Positions 6,066 to 12,145 of a stretch of DNA of 12,145 nucleotides are shown in pieces. This DNA comes from Thalassiosira profunda (Eukaryota; Bacillariophyta; Thalassiosirophyceae; Thalassiosirales; Thalassiosiraceae). The notes under the pieces are model-generated. The model searched no databases. It saw only the letters and a list, made by a program, of their open reading frames with translations, and was not told the DNA's origin. The DNA lies in the NCBI GenBank assembly GCA_036939355.1, contig JALLAP010002276.1, positions 1 through 12,145 on the forward strand, in the 5' to 3' direction. Made by a program: the position numbers and the translations under genes. Position 1 is the stretch's first letter; each line of letters starts with the position of its first letter.

Positions 6066-7665
6066 ATTGGATGCACTGCTGCGATCCGTCCGACTCGGCC
6101 TCCTCGGCCAGCAGCTCGATGCGCTCGACGTAGCTCCGCCTGGCCTGATGCAACGTGTCCTTGTCTGGCTTCAGAAGAGCCTTGACTTGGTCGTGGACGA
6201 ATTGCGACATGCGTTCATCTTGCAGGAGCTCGGTCAGGTATTGATGCTGCAGCGCAGGAGTACGCCACGGCTTCCCGTTGGCGTCGGTGCCGAGCGCGTC
6301 GACGACGGCTTGGATGCACTGCTGCGATCCGTCCGACTCGGCCTCCTCGGCCAGCAGCTCGATGTGCTCGACGTAGCTCCGCCTGGCCTGATGCAAGGAC
6401 TCTTTGCCGCGCTCCTTTCTCAAATGGGATCTCAGAAAGGGCACGAGCGTCCCAGATTCTGATTCGGTGAGGATGCCCATCTTGACGAACTTTCGCAAAG
6501 TCTTGCTCTGATGAGAGACCTTCCGAAGAGTGCCCTTGTGGGTGTATATGAGCGTGTCGGCGATGGCTTGGAGGCTCTGCGGTGATCCGTCCGACGCTCG
6601 CAGTGCCTGCTGGACCTTGAGCGCATCGTCGACCGTCCACTGTTTTGCCATCAGATAAGTCACGTTGGCAAGCTTGTTGATCGGCTGGACGTATCGGGCC
6701 AATTTCTCCTCGGTGCCGATGCTCATGAGGCTGCGCGGCAAGGCAGCGTTTCGTCGGGCGTAGTGGTCACCGATGGAGTTGCTAAGCCTAATGAAGTTTG
6801 AAGACACCACCGCCTGTTGATTCGTCGGGTTACTGTAGCCCCTGCAGAACGAGTACCAGTTGTTCGGGTGGTCAATGCAGGGTCCCAGGGTCGCATCCGC
6901 GGAGCCAGTCTCCAGCAGAGGATACAGATTCTCCTCGAGCTTTGAACCCAATCCAGGAGCGCCAAAGAGGAGGACAGGGAACCCAATCTCGCCGAAGAAG
7001 GTCAAAAGGATGTTGACAAGATCCGCAATCATCCGGCATTCGGGAACACGCCACGCCGGGCACGGATCGTAGAGCTGTCCTGGATCGGGGGTCTTGATGG
7101 GGCAGCAATGACGCGGCGTTTGGATGATGCCAAACTTGAGCTTCATCTTCGTTTGACGGAAGCTAATCGGAACGGAAGGGAAGACTTTGTCCAGCATCTT
7201 CACCATGAGGGATGTGGCACAGCCTATAATCGACTGGTCGTCATCCGACTCGCTTGACTGAAAGAGACTGATGTCGTGATGGCCTCGGCCTCTTGGAACC
7301 CGACACAGCAAGAAGAGAAAGACGACCGTGAACACCGGCAGACCCGGATGAAATTGATCGACAAAGGAAATGAAGTAGTCGCAATGAGCCACCAGTAGAC
7401 CATTGTATCGACTCTTCAATTCCCTGAGAGCAGCTTTGCATTTCTCTTTGGCTCTGTCGAACCTGTCCGCGTCTGGCTGACGCTGAGACACGTTCAAAGC
7501 GAGGGCGAAGGCAGACACAGCCAGACCCGTCAGCAGACACCAATAAACGAGGGATGTCACCGAAGAATCCCCATCCCCGCCTGCAGCAGGGCCCCGGAGA
7601 CTTTTGGCCGCTGCCTGGGCTTGATGCCACAGGCAGTTGAGAACCAACAAGACGGCCAGCGGCAT
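6019..7665 (-). CDS. Unrecognised membrane protein with a duplicated, frameshifted 3' end
   Basis: I do not recognise the family. From ATG 7665 the protein is 548 residues. It opens with a signal-peptide-like segment (MPLAVLLVLNCLWHQAQA), then hydrophobic segments at about 35-58 (SLVYWCLLTGLAVSAFALAL), 107-121 (GLPVFTVVFLFLLC) and 212-234 (ADLVNILLTFFGEIGFPVLLF). A charged helix (DRFDRAKEKCKAALRELKSR) lies between the second and third. A cysteine-containing loop (CCPIKTPD..YDPCPAWRVPEC) and a long soluble, helix-rich C-terminal half follow. The repeated module SLHQARRSYVEHIELLAEEA occurs at about 423 and again at about 504. The frame is open back to an ATG at 7827, but the codons from 7827 to 7666 are AT-rich at third positions, unlike the rest, so I take that part as leader. 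The reading frame ends at 6019 in sequence that is out of frame relative to the first repeat unit, so the native tail is lost. Confidence 0.65.
   Translation of the reverse strand: MPLAVLLVLNCLWHQAQAAAKSLRGPAAGGDGDSSVTSLVYWCLLTGLAVSAFALALNVSQRQPDADRFDRAKEKCKAALRELKSRYNGLLVAHCDYFISFVDQFHPGLPVFTVVFLFLLCRVPRGRGHHDISLFQSSESDDDQSIIGCATSLMVKMLDKVFPSVPISFRQTKMKLKFGIIQTPRHCCPIKTPDPGQLYDPCPAWRVPECRMIADLVNILLTFFGEIGFPVLLFGAPGLGSKLEENLYPLLETGSADATLGPCIDHPNNWYSFCRGYSNPTNQQAVVSSNFIRLSNSIGDHYARRNAALPRSLMSIGTEEKLARYVQPINKLANVTYLMAKQWTVDDALKVQQALRASDGSPQSLQAIADTLIYTHKGTLRKVSHQSKTLRKFVKMGILTESESGTLVPFLRSHLRKERGKESLHQARRSYVEHIELLAEEAESDGSQQCIQAVVDALGTDANGKPWRTPALQHQYLTELLQDERMSQFVHDQVKALLKPDKDTLHQARRSYVERIELLAEEAESDGSQQCIQLNACRNSSTTKSRLF
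6067..6153. repeat. Repeat B, unit 1
   Basis: 87 bp matching 6310-6396 with one difference seen (C versus T near the middle). On the minus strand it encodes LHQARRSYVERIELLAEEAE and the following SDGSQQCIQ. Only one base separates it from repeat A unit 1, whereas 92 bp separate B and A in the other unit. Confidence 0.92.
6151..6217. repeat. Repeat A, unit 2
   Basis: Partner of 5999-6065. On the plus strand it is followed by the 92-bp segment 6218-6309 (encoding AVVDALGTDANGKPW..TELLQD on the minus strand) that is missing from the other unit. Confidence 0.9.
6310..6396. repeat. Repeat B, unit 2
   Basis: Partner of 6067-6153, offset 243 bp (81 codons). Repeats A are offset only 152 bp, so 91 bp were lost from the left unit. 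243 is a multiple of 3 but 91 is not, which explains the frame change. Confidence 0.92.
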
Positions 7666-7947
7666 CTCGAGAAGTGAGTTCTCCTCGGCCTTCAAATTTC
7701 GATTCGAATTTTCAAATTTTAGTTTTTTAATTTGATTTTTAAACTGAGTTTTAAAAGCACTTGGTCGCTTGGGTACCACGTACACAGAATGTAACTCCTC
7801 TAGGTACGATACTTGAGTCCCGCTCATGACTGAATCTCAGCCTCAGATTATTTTTTGTCCGTCTCCGCGTCCCCTCCTCCCTCTCCAATTCCGCGGCGCG
7901 GCACGCTGCCACTTCTTTCCCCGCCCCTCGCGGCCAACGCCTTGCCC
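7666..7947. promoter_or_regulatory. Divergent promoter region between the membrane protein and the unrecognised plus-strand gene
   Basis: 282 bp lie between divergent starts at 7665 (minus) and 7948 (plus). The part 7685-7757 is an AT-rich island in otherwise GC-rich DNA, with runs such as TTTTAGTTTTTTAATTTG. The part 7850-7947 is C-rich (CCGTCTCCGCGTCCCCTCC) and looks like a 5' leader of the plus-strand gene. An ATG at 7827 on the minus strand is in frame with the membrane protein and could be an alternative start. Confidence 0.45.
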
Positions 7948-9200
7948 ATGTTCAACCTCCCCCGTCTTCTCAGCGGCGGTCGCTCGTCCTCCGGCGATGG
8001 GGCCGCTCGCGGTGAAGCTCGTCCTCGCCTTGAACAAAACGAGGGCGTCCTCGCCTTGGACAATAGGAGGGAGATTAATGTGGTGCGTCGCACGTGCCAC
8101 GTTTGGTGCTCTATTTTGTGCTCGGCTCCTCGGCTCACCATTATTTTCAGGCCGACATGGATCGGATCAGTCTCCAAGTGCTCCTTCCAGGCGACCCACC
8201 AATTCCGGCCATTGGGGATTGGTCGGTCCGAGGAAATGTTGCAATCTTCACGATGCGGAACTTGAACGCCGCGCCACCACTTCCTGCCCTCCCGGACGAG
8301 GCCCCCGCCTGGGATCCACTTGCCCTTGACGACAACGCACCGGCCGCGGAGCCTCCCCGTCCCGGCAGTGCCGCGCGCGCCGTGGGTGCGCTCGGCCGAG
8401 CTGTCGCCGCCGCCGGCGCCGCTGTTGGCGGTGCCGCGGACGAGGCCATATACGCCGTCGACGAGGCTGCCGCGATGGTGCAAGGGAGAAATGAAGGCCC
8501 CGTCGTTAGAGCCACTCGCCGCGCTTTCATGGCCAGTCTCGGCCTCGTTCAAGAGCCCGATGAAGGTGAGGCTCGGAACATCGAGGAGCTCCCCCCTCCC
8601 GGCACCAGCTACCGCGGCTGGGGGGCTCGGTACTTTCAGATCGAACATGTGCGCGCAGGAAGGGTCAGGATCCGACGTGACGCAGAGTCTCCGTGGATCG
8701 ACTTCACCAAGGGGGAGGTGCAGTTGCTCGTCGACATCTTCCGATACGACGTCCAGAACCGCAACCTCACGGAAGAGGAGCGCGGCGAACGTCCCCAGCC
8801 GTTTGCCGAAGTCGTCCAGGAGGCGGACGGAAGCTGGAGCATCATCTTCCGTGCGATCACGGATGAAGACGAGAATATTGCTCCCCTGCAGCAGTGGGGA
8901 ACGTTGTATGGTTCTGGGGCACGTTCCAGGGCGTCGAGCCCGTTCGACCAGAGGAAAGCTGCGACGATGGCGCACAAGATGGCCCATAAAGCTGGCTTCA
9001 CTCGCAGCTTCCCCGACTTTCCCGACCCAGCGCACCAGCCGCACAGGAATTGTGGTTGCCGCCAGCCCTGCCCTTTGAACCGCCTCAGGGTCGCCAACAA
9101 GTTCACCATGGAGGGATTCTCGCCTGCGCTTGTTCGCACTCTGGCGGTGTGGTACAATGTCGAGATCAGGACCTCGGAGGGGCTGAACAACGGCCCTTAG
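7948..9200 (+). CDS. Unrecognised 394-residue protein, two coding exons
   Basis: Exons 7948-8082 and 8151-9200 join in phase 0 across a 68-bp intron to read LDNRREINV then ADMDRISLQVLLPGDPP. The second exon alone is open from a GTG at 8094 and has an ATG at 8157, so a shorter start is possible. The order is: a Ser/Arg-rich N-terminus; a compact stretch (ISLQVLLPGD..WSVRGNVAIFTMRNL); a Pro/Ala/Asp linker; an Ala-rich probable helix (about 119-155, AARAVGALGRAVAAAG); and a globular-looking part with many aromatic residues (YRGWGARYFQIEHVRAGRVR, SPWIDFTKGEVQLLVDIFRY, ADGSWSIIFRAI). The C-terminus holds a cysteine cluster (NCGCRQPC). Third positions are rich in G and C, supporting this strand over a long antisense frame. 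No membrane segment or catalytic motif is recognised. The N-terminal part faintly recalls ubiquitin-like effector N-termini, but not enough to call. Confidence 0.65.
8083..8150 (+). other. Probable spliceosomal intron (68 bp)
   Basis: The donor GTGCGT starts at 8083 and the pyrimidine-rich acceptor TTATTTTCAG ends at 8150. Its removal keeps a single frame (phase 0). The acceptor is strong and the donor acceptable; the alternative is that translation starts at ATG 8157 and this is a 5' leader intron. Confidence 0.6.
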
Positions 9201-9212
9201 ATGGCTTTATTT

Positions 9213-9281
9213 GTGAGTTATTCGTTGTGTGTCCTTCTTCTATCACACAAAACTGATCTAATCGACCATCATTTTCACCAG
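9213..9281 (+). other. Probable intron just after the stop codon (69 bp)
   Basis: GTGAGT at 9213, a branch-point-like CTGATCTAAT at about 9253-9262 and TTTTCACCAG ending at 9281 make a complete intron of the local length. It begins 12 bases after the TAG at 9198-9200. Splicing would also create a small frame from the ATG at 9201 (MALF joined to TRREIALWATFDGG, about 33 residues), which is in frame with the stopped protein. Confidence 0.55.
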
Positions 9282-9631
9282 ACTCGGCGAGAGATTGCGC
9301 TTTGGGCGACTTTCGACGGAGGACGGAGCAGCCGCGCCGAGCAAGGGGGGGCCCAATGTGGCCATTCATGAAGACTGTTTAGAAAGAAATGTTTGCATGC
9401 ACACTGAAGGCGCCCAGAGAGGAGAGAGAAGGGCGCCCTACCGTAGCACAGCTGTGGAGCCACGGTGGATTCATTTGATAGCAACTGGAAAACTCTAGAA
9501 GCACTTATCACACACCCCTTCTGCAAATTGACGCACTATGGGTCATCGTCAAGAAATTGCTGCAGGCTCATCATTGGCTTGGGGCACGCGGGGAGGAGGA
9601 GGCGTTGTTTGGGGGAGGGGGGAGAGCAGGC
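9282..9631. other. Stretch without a recognisable gene
   Basis: Probably the 3' untranslated part of the preceding gene and spacer before TFIP11 copy 2. Short frames on both strands (for example minus 9526-9275) have no coherent composition. A 7-bp perfect inverted repeat GGCGCCC (9409-9415) and GGGCGCC (9431-9437) with a 15-base purine-rich loop could form a small hairpin. A G-rich run (GGGGGAGGGGGG) lies near 9610-9622. Confidence 0.4.
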
Positions 9632-10230
9632 GCAAAAATGATCGTATCTCGTTCCCGCCAAAATAAAGAGCTCCTAGTCATCCTTCAATTTTTGTGCCCC
9701 GTCCGCCCTATATCACACACCTGGCGTGGCGCCTCCCGCTGCACCCTCCTGCCGCCGCCGCCGCAACCCCCAATTGCAGCATGGACTCCGACGACGACGG
9801 CGCCTTTGGCTACGACATGCCCGAGGACGGCGGTCCTGGATTTAGCCTGGCGGCAGGATCGAAGCCGTCCCATCGTCAGGGTGCAGGTGCAGGTGAAGAC
9901 TCCTCGGCCGACGAGGCCCACGACAGCAGCGACGATGGCAGTTTCGCCTACGGGGCCTCCGCCGCCCGGAAACGGAGGAAGCGCGAGCGGCAATCCGGGG
10001 CTACGGACAAGGAGAAAAATTTTTACGGTTTCGTGAAGGCCTCGTCGGCGGTGCCATCGGCGGAGGGCGAGAAGGGGGGCATGGATGGTGAAAGCAGTGG
10101 CGATGCCCCCAAAACAAACTCTGATCGAGAAGGTGCACCAGACGAGCCCGGATGGTTGAAGGGCACGCCTCGTGATGATAGCGGCGGTGCCGCCTTAGGC
10201 AAATGGGAGAAGCACACCAAAGGAATTGGG
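9632..10230 (+). repeat. Duplicated block, copy 2 (TFIP11 promoter plus N-terminal coding part)
   Basis: Homologous to 4286-5630: leader, start codon, acidic/basic N-terminus, the DREGAPDEPGWLK stretch and the LGKWEKHTKGIG codons. Relative to copy 1 it lacks 105 bp (between the codons for FYG and FVKASS) and 648 bp (between SGGAA and LGKWEKH), plus a few codons near GDAPKTN. All differences are multiples of three. Confidence 0.9.
9651..9663. promoter_or_regulatory. E2F-like motif (copy 2 promoter)
   Basis: GTTCCCGCCAAAA, identical to 4300-4312, lies 118 bp before ATG 9781. The match to the E2F/DP consensus TTTGGCGGGAA is on the opposite strand. It is retained although neighbouring bases have changed by substitutions and small insertions. 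Confidence 0.4.
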
Positions 10231-12145
10231 ATGAAGTTGCTGCAGAAGATGGGATACGAGGGCTCTGGAGGATTGGGCGCGAAGAGGCGACGGCCTGTGG
10301 TGGGCAGCTTGGCACCTGATGCTGATGCCAAACGAAATGAAACTGCGTCCAGTGCAGATGCCAAACCTGACGCGAAGGTAGAGAAGGAGGGCCCAATCAA
10401 GAAGGGCATTTCCCGGCCCGTGGAAGTGGTGGTTCGTCCGAACGGACTGGGTCTGGGATTTGGCAACTTCAAGGAGCAGTCGCAGCTCAAGGTGAATCGC
10501 CAGATCGAAGCGGAGGTCCGAGGGCTGGAGCTGCCGAAGGACGAAACGAAAAAGAAGGGCAAGGGAGAGAAGGGAATCTTCGATGGCATCGACAAGTCGC
10601 TGCTGCCCAGCACGGAAAGTTTGTTGAACCGAGGGGCGAGCAGTTGGAGGAAGGGGAAGGGTTCGAAGAAGACGAAGCGAAAGATCGTCAATTACCAGGA
10701 CATCCTGAACGAAAGCGCCACAGAGGATGGCAAGATGAAAATCATCGACATGCGAGGCGCACCCACGGCATCAGGGCCGAACAAGGCGTCGACTTCCTCT
10801 TCGCCCGCCGTTCAACTGGGAGAGGAGCTCCTTCACAATGTTACGCTGCTGCTGAATACCCACGAGGGGCAGCTGCGCACGGCGTCCTACATGGTGAAAA
10901 GCACCGAGCAAAAGATAGCTAGCCTCGAGGCGGAACGCAAAGAAATGATGGACAGGAAAGAAGGCATCGAGCAGCGCCGCAGCAAAATGAAGCTAGCCCT
11001 GGGTGTCATCAAAGAGGCTGAGCAGTTGATCGACAATTTGTCTTCCATGAATAAAGACGGCGACACGAGGAGGCTGAACTTTGCCATGGATTCCCTGCGA
11101 GGCATACTGGCAAATCTATACAGCAACTTTTCGAGGGAGGAGAGGACGGCGCTTAAGTTCGACACGACGCTCGTTCCGTCCATCGTGAACCCCCTCCTGG
11201 AAACCTTGACCTCGACTGTGAACCCTCTGGAAATGGACTTGTCGTGGTTGGATCGTTTCGCTTCGGGCGCGAAGACATTGTGCGATGCCGTGGGGTCTGA
11301 AAACGAAGCGTACACCCTCCGGGAGACGATCTTTCTCCAGAGCATTGTCCCTTGGGTGCAGCGCTTTCTGAGCTCATCAAAGTGGGACCCTGCCGTGGAT
11401 GTTGAAGCAGGGGTCAGACTGTATGAGGCGCTTTTGAAGTGTGCATACGCAACAATGCCGGACGCAGAGCAAGGCGAAAACGACATATTGAAGGAGAGCA
11501 TTACGGACGAAGTCGTCCAAAAGACTGTCCTGCCCAAGCTGTTGCGGGCCGTGAGTCACTGGAAGCCTAGGCTTGATGGCGCGCAGGAGATTGCCAACCC
11601 GCTGCATTTGTGGATATTGCCGTGGCTGCCTCACATCAACAACGATTCGACGCTTGGCACGCTGCTCGACGATGCGCGGAGAAGTCTGAAGAAGACAGTC
11701 TCCTTCCTCGGCAAGTCGGTATCGGACGACCCTCAATTCGTTCGCTCTTGCATTGCCACGCTTGGCCCCTGGAAACGGCTATTCCAGGAGTCTGTCTTCG
11801 AGGTGACTTCCACATCTATATCACCTCGGCTCGCCCGGTCACTGGCGCGGGTCCAGGTTTCCATTGTTGCCACCAATCAGGAATGGGATCTTTTGAGGGT
11901 TCTGTTTGACTGTTACGAAGCGGGGCTGATGTCGAGAGATGATTTTCTCTGCTTGGTCGAGGGCGAGGTGCTGCCTTCGTGGGCGAATGCGCTGTATTGT
12001 GCATCGAAGCAGAAATGGGATCTGAACGCTTTCAAGGAATTCTACATTGCCTGGAAGCGATTCTTTTTCATCCAGTCTGCTCCTGGCCCACAGCTCGCCC
12101 TTCGCTCAGACACAATGGTGTGCAGGTATTTCTACGGTGGGCTGA
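9781..12145 (+). CDS. TFIP11: TFIP11/NTR1-like spliceosome-disassembly factor (copy 2), partial at the right edge
   Basis: The frame is open from ATG 9781 to the window end (788 codons seen), with no intron. The family protein recruits and activates the DHX15/Prp43 helicase to release the lariat intron and recycle snRNPs in the nucleus. The order is: acidic start MDSDDDGAFGYDMPEDG; basic patch ARKRRKRER (about 62-70); and the G-patch beginning GKWEKHTKGIGMKLLQKMGY with GSGGLG (about 140-166). After about 40 extra residues the usual continuation follows: KKGISRPVEVVVRPNGLGLGFGNFKE (residues about 207-232). A coiled region (about 342-410, ERKEMMDRKEGIEQRRSKMK) precedes the GCFC body, with NPLHLWILPWLP near 605. 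Compared with copy 1 it has lost the TIP_N-like motif and the Gly-rich region, so its N-terminus is short for the family. It is likely the functional G-patch gene of the pair. The C-terminus lies beyond 12145. Confidence 0.92.
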   Translation, partial: MDSDDDGAFGYDMPEDGGPGFSLAAGSKPSHRQGAGAGEDSSADEAHDSSDDGSFAYGASAARKRRKRERQSGATDKEKNFYGFVKASSAVPSAEGEKGGMDGESSGDAPKTNSDREGAPDEPGWLKGTPRDDSGGAALGKWEKHTKGIGMKLLQKMGYEGSGGLGAKRRRPVVGSLAPDADAKRNETASSADAKPDAKVEKEGPIKKGISRPVEVVVRPNGLGLGFGNFKEQSQLKVNRQIEAEVRGLELPKDETKKKGKGEKGIFDGIDKSLLPSTESLLNRGASSWRKGKGSKKTKRKIVNYQDILNESATEDGKMKIIDMRGAPTASGPNKASTSSSPAVQLGEELLHNVTLLLNTHEGQLRTASYMVKSTEQKIASLEAERKEMMDRKEGIEQRRSKMKLALGVIKEAEQLIDNLSSMNKDGDTRRLNFAMDSLRGILANLYSNFSREERTALKFDTTLVPSIVNPLLETLTSTVNPLEMDLSWLDRFASGAKTLCDAVGSENEAYTLRETIFLQSIVPWVQRFLSSSKWDPAVDVEAGVRLYEALLKCAYATMPDAEQGENDILKESITDEVVQKTVLPKLLRAVSHWKPRLDGAQEIANPLHLWILPWLPHINNDSTLGTLLDDARRSLKKTVSFLGKSVSDDPQFVRSCIATLGPWKRLFQESVFEVTSTSISPRLARSLARVQVSIVATNQEWDLLRVLFDCYEAGLMSRDDFLCLVEGEVLPSWANALYCASKQKWDLNAFKEFYIAWKRFFFIQSAPGPQLALRSDTMVCRYFYGGL

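Noticed and set aside
5999..6396. CRISPR-like or satellite array
   Set aside because: Only two copies, in coding sequence, with codon periodicity; it is an internal gene duplication.
7948..8300. Crinkler-like effector N-terminus in the orphan protein
   Set aside because: A short stretch only faintly recalls a ubiquitin-like N-terminus; no LFLAK-type motif and no DWL region are seen.
7848..9044. Long minus-strand open frame (398 codons) opposite the orphan gene
   Set aside because: It mirrors the GC-rich third positions of the plus-strand frame; its translation lacks coherent hydrophobic patterning, whereas the plus-strand frame has it and is supported by a plausible intron.
9409..9437. GC-rich hairpin as a terminator or structured RNA
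   Set aside because: Only a 7-bp stem with a 15-base loop; no U tract and no eukaryotic equivalent, so probably chance.
9557..10036. Plus-strand frame overlapping the start of TFIP11 copy 2
   Set aside because: It is the +1 shadow of the real frame starting at ATG 9781; the same shadow appears in copy 1 (4432-4782).

Overview
The window is eukaryotic nuclear DNA. Supporting evidence: canonical GT..AG introns of about 68-77 bp can be placed so that they restore reading frames inside recognisable protein families, and the genes encode eukaryote-specific products (PP2A leucine carboxyl methyltransferase, F-box/LRR protein, spliceosomal TFIP11/NTR1). The genome is compact and moderately GC-rich: genes lie 50-200 bp apart and alternate in strand. 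The F-box/LRR protein, with its conserved C-terminal tail, and the mixed APX/CcP-type peroxidase suggest a unicellular alga or stramenopile-like protist. That is an inference; no species can be named from the sequence alone.

Layout: (1) 1-329 (+), the 3' end of a gene for a protein with a C-terminal membrane segment. (2) 410-1187 (-), a class I heme peroxidase in two exons whose distal-heme N-terminal part is missing. (3) 1377-2651 (+), LCMT1/PPM1-type leucine carboxyl methyltransferase. (4) 2750-4225 (-), an F-box/leucine-rich-repeat protein with one intron and a +1 frame break near its end. (5) 4422-5636 (+), a truncated TFIP11 paralogue (N-terminal half only). (6) 5702-7665 (-), an unrecognised membrane protein whose 3' end carries an internal tandem duplication with a 91-bp deletion that shifts the frame. 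(7) 7948-9200 (+), an unrecognised 394-residue protein with one intron in the coding part and probably another just after the stop. (8) 9781 to beyond 12145 (+), a second TFIP11 paralogue that carries the G-patch and GCFC region.

The most striking feature is the pair of TFIP11 copies about 5.3 kb apart. They share promoter and N-terminal sequence but are complementary. Copy 1 keeps the TIP_N-like motif and a long acidic/glycine-rich region and stops at the first residues of the G-patch. Copy 2 has lost 35 and 216 codons of that N-terminal material, exactly in frame, but keeps the G-patch and the GCFC body. Several genes here show duplication or decay (peroxidase, LRR gene, membrane protein, TFIP11), so the interval looks recently rearranged. 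No mobile element, tRNA, rRNA, CRISPR array or defence system was found.
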